This document shows, piece by piece, positions 1-9,856 of a stretch of DNA of 20,229 bases. Below the pieces are notes generated by a model that worked only from the letters and a program-made list of their open reading frames with translations, did not search any database and was not told the origin of the DNA. The translations under genes were made by a program, and so were the position numbers. Every line of letters begins with the position of its first letter. Within the stretch, counting starts at the first letter, position 1. The stretch spans positions 1-20,229 of the forward strand of contig CAJPVJ010000817.1 in assembly GCA_905397405.1 (NCBI GenBank). Direction: 5' to 3'. Source of the stretch: Oppiella nova (lineage: Eukaryota; Arthropoda; Arachnida; Sarcoptiformes; Oppiidae).

Positions 1-25
1 CTCTCTCTCTCTCTCTCTCTCTCTC
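1..25. repeat. (CT)n microsatellite at the window edge
   Basis: Twelve CT units run from the first base, then degrade into CTCA/CCCA units up to about position 50. The reverse complement of the compound tract at 17091-17139 has the same design, (TC)n followed by (CTCA)n, so this microsatellite type recurs locally. The tract may extend beyond the window. Confidence 0.9.
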
Positions 26-1368
26 ACTCACCCATTCACTCACCCACACAGAGAGATCTTAACACAGCATTTGATGGCTGAGACTATCATTAATCAAATA
101 TCAGTTGCGCTCTCGAGTGTCGATTCCGTAGACATTACTTCTTATATTACGAGCACTTCATCGTCACGTGGAGTGGAGTGCCATTAATATGACTTTCACA
201 GAGAAATCCAAATAAAGAAACACTTTTAAGAGACATTCAAATAAAAATAGCTTCACTTTCGTTGCCATTACTTTAATTTGATTGAATCGTATGAAAGTGT
301 GTGCGCTTAAAGTCAAATAAATATCTCGGTTTCATTGAATAGAAAAAATTTGATACTCATCTACAAATAAAAAGATTTTTGGGATAAAAATAAATAATAA
401 TTTCACCTTGTAAAATGCCTACACCATATTTATATTTAAAAAACTAAAACTCATTTTATAAAGTGTTTTATTAAGTTAACGAATGTTAATTATACATAAA
501 ATTTTGACAAAATGAAATTGTAACTTGATAAATAATTTTAAGTGCTATTGTATTTTGAAAAGGTTATTAAACGTACGGACAAAATAAAGTTTAAATTAAA
601 TATAATTGTAATATTTTTCAAAATTTACAGAATTATTACATAATATTCATACTAATTAATTGTATTGTAATATGCTTAACAAATAGTTTTATAAATTCCA
701 TGTGCTATAAATAGTTGATATCAATAACAAATAATATATATACTTAAGTCATATATTAAATATAATTAAAATGATATGAATTCATAATTAAAAGATAGTC
801 TTATTTAAAAACAATTAACATTTAATTATACACTACTGGTACTTGACTCTAATTACAAATACAAAGTAGTAATACAGTATAAGTAGTGAACAAATATTGA
901 TATTTTTGTTTAGTGTCTCTCTATCTATGAGATTAAGTCTTATGTCGTGTTTCTCAACATATTTTGTTAATTAAATTCTTTCATTTGTCGCGTTATTCTC
1001 ATTAACTTTTGTATTCAGTTATTCAATGAGTGTTAGCTTTATTAGGAAAACTTGAAATATTTATGAAACAAAACAAATTAACATCAAAACTAACAGTATT
1101 TTTGTATAGAAAATATATATATGCTTCTCATTTGAATAGGACTCTGTAAATAAATAGGACTATAATTGAGTTATATTAATTAATATACTGTATAAAGTTA
1201 TTGTCAAACTTAAAATCAACATTAAGTGTGTTGTTGAATACATAATAGATAGTGTACTACTAAACATTGTTGCTTATGTAGGGATAAAACAAAATGAGTG
1301 TTAAGTTAGTTGTATCAGTAGTTAGTATAGTGTGAGAAATAGTACCATGTTTATTTGATAAAAGTAAT
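26..1368. other. Non-coding, AT-rich stretch
   Basis: No convincing gene is visible. Positions 74-187 are less AT-rich and hold a 37-codon plus-strand reading frame that starts at ATG 74 and is also open upstream to the window edge. It stops at 185-187, and an AATAAA lies at 211-216. It could be the last exon of a gene entering from the left, but no homology is recognised. The rest is low-complexity A/T sequence with scattered AATAAA/TTTATT hexamers. Some of these could serve as 3' ends of the minus-strand exon at 1369-1566, for example the TTTATT at 1350-1355. Confidence 0.5.
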
Positions 1369-1566
1369 TCACACACACGTGGCCTCACAAATAGTTTGAT
1401 TGGTTTGGCATTTGACTTGTCCGGTGCTTTGGTCGCACTCGACCACTGTATTGGCCGCACGTCGGGGTCGACTCCTCCGGCGCCGTCTGTTCACTCGATT
1501 CACGTTATTTCGGTAACTCGTGATAACCAAACCGATGAACAATACTATGTATACCAGGACTACGAT
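1369..1566 (-). CDS. Candidate terminal exon, unknown single-pass membrane protein
   Basis: This is an island of clearly higher G+C in A/T-rich surroundings. On the minus strand a T-rich tract ending in ACAG at about 1567-1570 makes a credible splice acceptor. The exon then stays open for 65 codons to a TGA at 1369-1371. It begins with about 17 hydrophobic residues (IVVLVYIVLFIGLVITS), the second half of a likely membrane helix. A strongly basic run follows (RRRRRSRPRR), as expected for a cytosolic stop-transfer anchor, and then a polar tail with four cysteines (C-x7-C, CQTNQTIC, CEATC). The longest frame starts at a TTG, so the real start must be in an upstream exon at higher coordinates, which I could not find. 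I do not recognise the family. The biased composition and acceptor are seen; exon status is inferred. Confidence 0.45.
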   Translation of the reverse strand: MVVLVYIVLFIGLVITSYRNNVNRVNRRRRRSRPRRAANTVVECDQSTGQVKCQTNQTICEATCV

Positions 1567-4166
1567 CTGTAATATAAGCAAAACATACTATTTTTAACTA
1601 TTTATTTTATTTTTATCAAACAATAGCTTCAAAAACAGCTTTTTGATAATTTATCATTATTTATAGTTTTATTTTTAATTCAAATATAAAGTATTTATTA
1701 TATAACTTATTATGTATATTTTTGGTTGTTTGTTTCACACGAATAAATATGTAGAAAACTGCAAAATTGAAACTAATTTATCAAAAGTGTAAAAGTTGAG
1801 TTGACAAAAATAAAAAACAAATTTTCTCAAACAAGAATTTTAATACAGAAATTGTTTTGCAAGAATTATGAGATATATAAAAATTCTCATTTATATTCTG
1901 AGTGCAGAATTCATTTATATTTTTATGTCAGCTCTTTATGGCTCTTATCGTTATATTCACATATTCTTAGAGAATATACGAAAAATTTGTTGAATTTTTA
2001 ATTTGATTATACTTTGCGTGCGATTTAATATACCTTTGAGTTTATATCTTAGATTTTAAAATTAAATTAATTTTATGATTCATGTTTATAATAAGGAAAC
2101 AAACAAAAGTAATTTCCATTATGTTTGCTGAAATGTATAAAGAATTTTAATTTGAATATACTTTGTATGCAATAATATTAATACAATAACACACATACAA
2201 ACAACCACAAGTAAGAATGTATATGCAAACACTCTGTTATTATAATAACAATGTGCAAGAATATTCTTGAATTTATTAATTTGAATAATAATGTAATGAA
2301 ATGTAAAACAAATAGACAAATAAAATATAATGTAAAGGTTTGGTTGCAATCAAACACTGGTGTCGACACAGACCTAGAAATTCAATTTATTTGTAGAGAA
2401 TATAACTAAATTGAATTGAATTTTACATATTCTTAGAAAAATTTATCGATTTTTAGGGTTTTTATTTTATTATGCAATTTTTGAGCACATTTTAATTTAC
2501 TAAAAATTTCCAGTATATATTCAAATCAAGAAAAATAAAATTTAGTTTTAAAGTGATTTTTCGGATAAGTCTGTAGAGATAGGCCTATAATTGAGTTTAA
2601 ATTGCATTTCAAATGCAAACAACAAGAATATTCTCTGCGATTAAGTGATAGATATCTTATGACAAAATCCGTTGAGATCTCATTAGAAATGTTTCGGTTG
2701 TTGTGATAATTAATGAATACTTGAATGTGTGCTGAGGTTCACTCATTATAGTCTAGTTTTCAACATGTAAAGCATGTTTATTATTGTTTATTAGCTTTAG
2801 ATTTATTTTTGTTTAATAAGATTTTTACGAGATTTTTAATACGCCAACTCATTATAGTTTTAAAACTTTGATTTTTAGCACATTTACTCTGTTGCCTGTT
2901 TTGTGATTGAATTAACAACAGCATTAGTTTAATGAATCACAAGTTGTAATTTTAATTTTGTTTTGTATTCATTTCCACAATTTAATAATACATAAGGGAT
3001 GAGATAATTCACTTATAATTGAATTATTATAAAATGCGAGTCACTTGATAATGATTTAATTTGTAAAAATAAAAATCAATTTACCTATACTATATTAGTA
3101 ATATTGAATATACTAATTTTAATTAAATTAAATCAAATCAAAAAGTGAAATTCTATGTTATAAAATAATTGTTAAATTTTTTTATTTGAATTGTTTTTAT
3201 TTGTATGTTTTGCATTAGTATTATAATATTACTTTCAACAAAAAGTTAATGCTTACAAACATTACAAGAACAATAAAGTATAATACAATTTATTTTAATA
3301 TATTTTTAAAACTAAACAAGATTATATACACACACTGGTGTTTCTGAAAATTAAAATTTTAACAATAAGGAATAGTATTTTAATAAAGTATAAATTGTAC
3401 ACAAGGGAATTATTGAAATATATTGAGATTTAGTAAACCATTGAAACAGTGTGTGATAAGAAGTTAATGAGAAAGTGTGATTGATTTGTAACAAGCAAAA
3501 ATTTGAATAACAAATGAATTGGCTTGGTGAACTAATATGTGTTATTTATATGTATAGTAAATAACAGATAAACACAATTCATTTCTTTTAGCTCTAGTGT
3601 CAGAAGTATGTGATAGTGTTTGCGATATCCTATAGAAATGCGATCAATGATTGAATTAATTAGTATTTGTGTTGTTTTTACTTTCGCATCATTGGATCTT
3701 TGATTACACTTAATGTCCATTTATTTTTCATTGCGATTACATTACAGTGTAATGTATAGAGAATACAAAATAGGTTACCATTTCTTTTATACTGTTATTT
3801 CTAACTCTACATTAGTTTAGGAAATCCTCAAATTCGTGCCTAAATTAGACGTTATTTTCTTGTATTTAATAATTCATTAATGAATACTCATTTAAGTGAT
3901 TAGAAATTCAATTATCATTTTACTATTACTTTTACTTTGTATCTTAATGAGATGTACATAAGACATGGAAATATTTTTTTTATTAAATGTAAAAATAATC
4001 AATAAGACTTGAGACAATGTACCAGTACAGAAAATAATAATGAAAATACTGTTCAACCTATTTCTGAAATAAATAAATGAATAAATATTGACTTAAAGTC
4101 TATGATATAAAAAGAAAAAGAAAATAAAATTTAATTTATTTTGAGTTCATTAACAGTTTGGGAATA
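1567..4166. other. Non-coding, AT-rich stretch
   Basis: This is 2.6 kb of very A/T-rich DNA with no supported gene. It would be intron or upstream sequence if the minus-strand exon at 1369-1566 is real, and upstream flank of the first channel gene. A small less A/T-rich patch near 2340-2380 shows a possible minus-strand acceptor (TTTCTAG) followed by a short open stretch, but no family match and no clear donor. A short signal-peptide-like frame at 3638-3703 (21 codons) is also present and I do not trust it. Confidence 0.5.
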
Positions 4167-5599
4167 ATGGAGACAATAGATGATAGTGAACCACAAAAAT
4201 CAAAGTTTGAACAGTTATTTCACTATATTTTTATAGTGTTTTCATTAATCGCTTGTGTCTATCAAATGACTAAAATTAGTGAATATTACTTCTCATACAA
4301 AACGGTTACTTCAGTTAATTACATGAATATATCCAGAGTCTCATTGCCTGCCATCACTATATGTATTAACAAAAGTTTTTTGGTTAAAACTGATTTATTG
4401 TATAAAATATATCCAGATTATAATAATGAAAATATTCATCAAATCCTAAATAACATGACAATTGCACAACAGTTTGAAACATTACTATATGTATTAACAA
4501 AAGTTTTTTGGTTAAAACTGATTTATTGTATAAAATATATCCAGATTATAATAATGAAAATATTCATCAAGTCCTAAATAACATGACAATTACACAACAG
4601 TTTGAAACATTGTATTCATCGCATGATGTATTCAATAGCAGTTGTTATGTTATGAAACCTATTGTATTGAATACACCTGAGATTGTTGTCAATTGCGAGA
4701 CAATCACTCCAATCATACAATCTATCGATTATTTTGTATCTTGTTTTACATTTTTCTCGCAATCGCTAAACGAAACAAACGATAAATATCTCATCGACAG
4801 GGATGGGGTACTACAGGACTGGATGACAAAACTGGTTGTTTTGAGGATTAGGACAGATATACCACGAGTTGCTGTTATCATACATTCACGACAAGAGAAA
4901 CTTTTAAACCTTTATAAGAAGACAATTGTGGAGATATTCAATGAAAATGGGTTTATGTCTAATATAGAGTACCACAAGTCAGTCATTTATAGTCTTCCCA
5001 AACCTTATGAGACCAACTGCGAGGACTACAAAAAGACATTACACGAGACAACAAGAGGTGAATGTTTGGAAAAGTGTAAAATCTATTGGTTTCAGAAACA
5101 GACAAATAGATGGCCAGGAAATTACCTTAATTATGATTATCTGAGTGATGGATATATAAGTAAGGACTTTGTTATGAATGATAGACTGAACATAGTGTCC
5201 AATAGGTGCCGAAAATATTGTGGCACTAAAACTGATTGTTTAGCTGAATATTATTCTATACATTCAAATAGATATCATGATAATGACCAGGGTTTCAGAT
5301 TAATTATTTCATTGCCATATTTGCCTGATATGTCAGTCAGACACTCACCGAAAATGTCTTTTGAAGAATTTGTATCATTTATTGGAAGTATAGTTAGTTT
5401 GTGGTTTGGTTTCTCTATAATAATGTTATCACATATTTGTGTGGTTTGTGTTAAATATATTAGGAATATGTTTCCAATTTATATTAAACAAAATATATGT
5501 TTTAAGTTTAAGATTAATAATAAGGTTTCTGAGATTAAAAATAATTCATCTGAAAATTCTAATATACAGGTAAATACTAGGTTTAGTAAAAGCTTTTAA
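4167..5599 (+). CDS. DEG/ENaC-like sodium channel gene 1, frame broken by a 128-bp duplication
   Basis: First member of the channel array, predicted to be a plasma-membrane cation-channel subunit with two membrane helices and a large extracellular domain. The start is taken at ATG 4167. Seen: a short N-terminus, TM1 at about residues 19-38, and the post-TM1 motif LPAITIC at 60-66. The second part has CFTFFSQ, HSRQE, PKPYETNC, RHSPKMSFEEF and TM2 with the GFS selectivity-filter triplet (codons near 5402-5416). The frame from 4167 stops at 4575-4577. The remainder is read in another frame up to the TAA at 5597-5599. The cause is a direct duplication, 4356-4483 repeated at 4484-4611. Counting only one copy gives 434 codons, exactly the length of intact sibling 9857-11161. 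It is therefore either a very young pseudogene or an assembly error. A possible poly(A) signal is at 5787-5792. Family identity is secure; functionality is not. Confidence 0.85.
4356..4611 (+). repeat. 128-bp tandem duplication inside channel gene 1
   Basis: Unit 1 is 4356-4483 and unit 2 is 4484-4611. They abut directly and differ at two positions (AAATCC/AAGTCC and ATTGCA/ATTACA). The unit begins exactly at codon 64 of the gene, the Thr of LPAITIC, and its length is not divisible by three. This alone explains why the gene reads in two frames. Unit 1 reads MTIAQQ, closer to the sibling MTIAEQ than the MTITQQ of unit 2. Two substitutions in 128 bp resembles the divergence between the inverted arms near the window end (18 in 1112), as two haplotypes joined end to end might show. 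Confidence 0.95.
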
Positions 5600-5972
5600 T
5601 GTAATTAAGTTTGAAATATTAAACTAAATATTAAATCTTGAAAATAACTAATTTAACTAATATCAATCCTCCCAGGCTATTATTTGCCATTTCATTGTAA
5701 ATATTATAAATAATATTAAATATAAATCAATAATTTAATATTTATATTAGTAAGACATAAGTTATAAAAATGTAATCATAAGAATCAATAAAATATCCAT
5801 AATGAAATTTAGTACATTATACAAATGAAAATATATTGAATATTAAGTCTAGTACATGTTTATGTAAATATCAATTTTAATTAATATTGAGTTCTTTGGC
5901 TAACAAAATAAGTCTTACTTGTTAGATATATAATAGATAAGTTATTTTGTAAAGTGCTATTGAACAAAAATC
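5600..5972. other. Intergenic spacer between channel genes 1 and 2
   Basis: A/T-rich, with no gene seen. It holds a plausible poly(A) signal AATAAA at 5787-5792 in the context TCAATAAAAT, which recurs after gene 2 (7406-7411). The second half must contain the promoter of the gene starting at 5973, but no individual element can be singled out in this composition. Confidence 0.5.
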
Positions 5973-7367
5973 ATGTATTTATATAATATGAAGAAATTTT
6001 TAAAATATAGTTTAAAACAATGTTTAAAACTTGAAAAAGTTACAACTACTATATTCTTTACAGTATGTTTGGCCACATGTTTGTATCAAATCATAACAAT
6101 TTGCGAAATTTATTTCTCATTTCAAACCATAACTTCACTAACATTTGTAAACGCCTCGAGAATATCATTGCCTGCGATTACTATATGTTTAAAAAAATTT
6201 CATCTATTAAGACAAGAATTTCTGGACAAATATCCAAATGATGCAAAAAATTACACAAAGATTTCGGAAATTATGGCTAATATGACAATTGCTGAGCAAT
6301 GGGATGCCATTAAGCCGTGGGAAGAGGTGATAAAGAGGTGTTCCGTACAAAAGCCGGCGAAACTTAATATAAATAATATTACAAACAAAATTGATTGTCA
6401 TTTAATAGCACCAATACGTGAATCAATGGACATATATCATCGATGTTATACGTTATTCTCGCAATTAAATGGTGAGCCAGATAGTAATTATACATTAGAC
6501 AAGAATCAGGTACTTAGAGCTACGGATGAAAATATGATGGTTTTAGGTTTAAGTCCTAATATACCCAATGCTCACATTATTTTACATTCAAGGGCTGAGC
6601 AATTAATATCGTATTTTAGGACAACTCATATTGAGGTGAACTATAAGAATTATGTCTTAAATACTGTTAACTATAAGAAACAATCGGTTTATTTATTGTC
6701 AAAACCATACGAAACAGACTGTTATGACTACAGAAAGTCGGGACAAATTGATAGAAGCGATTGTATAGAGAATTGTAGACTAAATGAGTCCAGACATCAC
6801 ATTAAGAAATGGTTATCACATTATTTGTCTTATCATCGAAATAATGAGACATTTTTGGATTTATACAAAGATTATTACAAAAGTTACTATAGTACTATCG
6901 AGAAAAATATAGCCGAAAATTGTGGTAAAGTTTGTAAATATAACAGCGCCTGTTATTCCGAGTATTTTACATATAATTACCAAGCATTTAATTTTCCGAT
7001 CGACCGTTTTGCTATAATAGTACAGTTCCCGGTATTACCTGATTTTGAAGTCAGACACTCACCGAAGTTAACATTTGTTGAGTTTATGTCATTCATTGGA
7101 AGTCTAATCAGTCTATGGTTTGGTTTCTCGATAATCATGTTATCAAATGTGTGCACAGTTTGTGTCAAACATTTGCTCGACTCGTGTACCGTATTCTTCA
7201 TACAAAGATTTAATTCAATCAAAAATTTTAAGATTTTTAATTTCAAGAAAAGCAGAAAAATTCAAAACTTCTTTATTATAAAAACTGATGACAATATAAA
7301 TACAAAAATAAATTCTTGTAATAAAATAATCAATATAAGAAATCTACCTGAAATACATATAAATTAA
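5973..7367 (+). CDS. DEG/ENaC-like sodium channel gene 2 (ASC domain)
   Basis: Intact, intronless, 464 aa. Predicted subunit of a trimeric amiloride-sensitive-type cation channel of the plasma membrane. Seen in order: a cytosolic N-terminus of about 23 residues, TM1 at about 24-44, LPAITIC at 66-72 (equivalent to FPAVTIC of classical members), and an extracellular domain. That domain has HRCYTLFSQ, ILHSRAEQ, KPYETDCYDY and many cysteines and N-glycosylation sequons. RHSPKLTFVEF leads into TM2 (about 373-392) with the selectivity-filter triplet GFS at 384-386. A basic, Asn-rich C-tail follows. It lacks the N-terminal His-Gly gating motif, and Ser-Asn (391-392) stands where a conserved Glu follows TM2 in classical members. 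An in-frame ATG at codon 6 is an alternative start. AATAAA at 7406-7411 may end the transcript. Closest relative is the next gene. Confidence 0.9.
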   Translation: MYLYNMKKFLKYSLKQCLKLEKVTTTIFFTVCLATCLYQIITICEIYFSFQTITSLTFVNASRISLPAITICLKKFHLLRQEFLDKYPNDAKNYTKISEIMANMTIAEQWDAIKPWEEVIKRCSVQKPAKLNINNITNKIDCHLIAPIRESMDIYHRCYTLFSQLNGEPDSNYTLDKNQVLRATDENMMVLGLSPNIPNAHIILHSRAEQLISYFRTTHIEVNYKNYVLNTVNYKKQSVYLLSKPYETDCYDYRKSGQIDRSDCIENCRLNESRHHIKKWLSHYLSYHRNNETFLDLYKDYYKSYYSTIEKNIAENCGKVCKYNSACYSEYFTYNYQAFNFPIDRFAIIVQFPVLPDFEVRHSPKLTFVEFMSFIGSLISLWFGFSIIMLSNVCTVCVKHLLDSCTVFFIQRFNSIKNFKIFNFKKSRKIQNFFIIKTDDNINTKINSCNKIINIRNLPEIHIN

Positions 7368-7654
7368 AAGTTATTTTTTAATTAGTTAATGCATTTATGA
7401 TAATCAATAAAATTCAAATCTTATGTAAAATTAATATTGTATCTCATTTATGTAAATATAAATGCATTAAGTTATATACACTACTGAGTAAATATCAATT
7501 TCATTTAAAATTAATTAAGTAATATTAAACTTTTCGTTAAGTAAACTTAATCAACAATATATTTTTGATGTAGTATACAATAAACTAATAATAATTTGGA
7601 TACTTAACAACAAATAATTTTCTGAAATTATAGTTTGTACTGCTGATATATTTG

Positions 7655-9049
7655 ATGATAAACCATAAAATGATGATATATTTAAAACAATGTTTAAAAC
7701 TAGAAAAAGTTACAACTACTATATTCTTTACAGTATGTTTAGCCACATGTTTGTATCAAATCATAGCAATTTGCGAAATTTATTTCTCATTTCAAACCAT
7801 AACTTCACTAACATTTGTAAACGCCTCGAGACTATCATTGCCTGCGATTACTATATGTTTCAAAACTTTTTATCTATTGAGACAAGAATTTCTGGACAAA
7901 TATCCAAATGATGCAAACAATTACACAAAAATGTTTGCAATTATGGCTAATATGACAATTGCTGAGCAATGGGATGCCATTAAGCCGTGGGAAGAGGTGC
8001 TGATGAATAGCTGTTTTGTACAGAAACCTGCTACTTTTAATACAAGTGGTAATACAAATAAAATTAGTTGTCATTTAATAGCACCGATACGTGAATCAAT
8101 GGACATATATCATCGATGTTATACGTTATTCTCGCAAATGAATGGTCAACCAAATGGTAATTATATTTTGGACAGGAATCAGGTGTATGGAGTGGCCGAA
8201 GATAATATGGGGGTTATAAGTTTAGATCCTAAGCTAAATATACCCAACGCTCACATTATTATACATTCAAGGGATGAACAGTTGATATCGTATTTTAAGG
8301 GAACTCATATTGAGGTGAACTATATGAAGTATGTGATGAATACAATCACTTATAAGAAACAATCGGTTTATTTATTGCCAAAACCATACCAAACAGACTG
8401 TTATGACTACAGAAAGTCGGGACAAATCGATAGAAGCAATTGTATTGAGAATTGTAGACTAAATGAGACCAATTATCATGTCAAGACCTGGCTGTCATTT
8501 TATTTGGCTTACAATAGAAATAATGAGACATTTTTCGACTTAAATAAATATCCTCGGACCAATTATAAAAACATCAATAAATCTATAGCCGATAAATGTG
8601 GTGCAATATGTCACCAAAACAGTGCTTGTTACTCCGAGTATTTTACATATAATTACAATTCATTTAGATATCCAACTGACCGGTTTCTTTTAATTTTTAA
8701 ATTCCCGGTAGTGCCTGATATGGAGGTCAGACACTCTCCCAGGTTATCATTTGTTGAGTTTATGTCATTCATTGGAAGTCTAATCAGTCTATGGTTTGGT
8801 TTCTCGATAATCATGTTATCAAATGTGTGTAAAGTTTGTGTCAAACATTTGCTCGACTCGTGTACCGTATTCTTCATACAAAGATTCAATTCAACCAAAA
8901 ATATTAAGATTTTTAATTCAATTATTATAAATAAAAACAGAAAAATCCAAGCGATTTACACCAAAAAGCCTGATACTATCATCAACCCAATAATACAATC
9001 TAACAAAATTATCAAAACTACAAATCTGCCTGGAATAATTATAAATTAG
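7655..9049 (+). CDS. DEG/ENaC-like sodium channel gene 3 (ASC domain), duplicate of gene 2
   Basis: Intact, intronless, 464 aa from ATG 7655; ATG 7673 and 7676 are alternatives. Same architecture and predicted role as the preceding gene: TM1 at about 20-40, LPAITIC at 62-68, CYTLFSQ, IIHSRDEQ, KPYQTDCYDY, RHSPRLSFVEF, and TM2 with GFS at 382-384. DNA similarity to the upstream copy is patchy. It is 176/180 identical over TM1 (6011-6190 against 7681-7860) and 137/139 over TM2 (7072-7210 against 8748-8886), but the extracellular domain and C-tail are much more diverged. This suggests recent duplication plus gene conversion, or strong constraint on the pore. The 287-bp spacer before it shows no other gene. 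AATAAA at 9184-9189 is a candidate poly(A) signal. Confidence 0.9.
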   Translation: MINHKMMIYLKQCLKLEKVTTTIFFTVCLATCLYQIIAICEIYFSFQTITSLTFVNASRLSLPAITICFKTFYLLRQEFLDKYPNDANNYTKMFAIMANMTIAEQWDAIKPWEEVLMNSCFVQKPATFNTSGNTNKISCHLIAPIRESMDIYHRCYTLFSQMNGQPNGNYILDRNQVYGVAEDNMGVISLDPKLNIPNAHIIIHSRDEQLISYFKGTHIEVNYMKYVMNTITYKKQSVYLLPKPYQTDCYDYRKSGQIDRSNCIENCRLNETNYHVKTWLSFYLAYNRNNETFFDLNKYPRTNYKNINKSIADKCGAICHQNSACYSEYFTYNYNSFRYPTDRFLLIFKFPVVPDMEVRHSPRLSFVEFMSFIGSLISLWFGFSIIMLSNVCKVCVKHLLDSCTVFFIQRFNSTKNIKIFNSIIINKNRKIQAIYTKKPDTIINPIIQSNKIIKTTNLPGIIIN

Positions 9050-9204
9050 TAATTGTAATTTTATTTTTATTTGTTTAATTAGATTTTCCCTACAAATGCA
9101 TTTATAAGCGAAACAATTATAATTATTTATTGGAAATTTTATCATTTATAAAATTTGTAAAATAAATTTAGTGGATATCGATTAATAAAATTCATTTAAT
9201 ATTA

Positions 9205-9450
9205 TGGATACAGGGATTGGTTTCAGTGAACTATCGTTTGAATACATTCATTGAAAGTCTCATTGGTTTGTGGTTTGGTTTCTCTGTAATAATGCTATCA
9301 AATGTTTGCTCTGTTTTTGTCAAATATCTAATCGATTAATGTTTTCTATATTTCATAAACAAATTATTTATATTTAAAAATAATAGAAAAATAATATATA
9401 ATATAAACGCCAAAATAAATGTACATAATTCAAGTTTACAATTACAGTAG
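9205..9450 (+). pseudogene. Decayed 3' fragment of a DEG/ENaC channel gene
   Basis: Codons 9241-9336 read NTFIESLIGLWFGFSVIM and then LSNVCSVFVKYLID, clearly TM2 and the start of the C-tail of this channel family, including the GFS triplet. A TAA at 9337-9339 interrupts the tail, which continues in the same frame with family-like Asn/Ile/Lys-rich sequence (YFINKLFIFKNN) to a TAG at 9448-9450. Upstream of 9241 the frame stays open back to about 9205, but the usual RHSPK...F block has decayed, and no TM1 or extracellular part exists between gene 3 and this fragment. It is the relic of a lost seventh member. Confidence 0.8.
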
Positions 9451-9856
9451 ATAAAACAAATGATTTGAAATTTAATGATAACATTAGTTTAAAAAGTATT
9501 GATCAGACAAATAATACTCTGTCTAAAAATATATAATTATATTAATGTTATGTTTTTATAATAAAATAAATTAGTTTTATATCACAAGATTTCATTTTAG
9601 TTATTTCGTGCCTAAATAAATCAATATTAAGTTAATAGTAAATTTACTTTACCTGGCGCAAAATAAACCAATTTTATTCTGTATTGTATTGTTTAAATAA
9701 ACAAATTTTATAAATTAAATTTTATTGGTTTACCAAAATTTTCCTATGAAAAGAATAATTAATAATAAAATGTTTCATAAATCAAACAAAAATATCTTTT
9801 TATAACAAAACACTTTAACCTTTGTTTCTAAGACCTAATGAATATTCATATCCAAT
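9451..9856. other. Intergenic spacer before channel gene 4
   Basis: A/T-rich with several AATAAA hexamers. No gene or recognisable element is seen. It presumably holds the promoter of the gene at 9857. Confidence 0.5.

Noticed and set aside
1801-2369. Open frames of 60-76 codons on both strands (1801-2001 plus, 2119-2369 minus)
   Set aside because: Composition-driven, Ile/Phe/Leu-rich frames in A/T-rich DNA with non-ATG starts and no motif.
3638-3703. 21-codon frame resembling a signal peptide
   Set aside because: It stops at once and has no donor site in frame. A hydrophobic short frame is expected by chance here.
6207-9145. Minus-strand frames inside and beside channel genes 2 and 3
   Set aside because: Antisense shadows of the strongly supported plus-strand genes, repeated because the two genes are duplicates.
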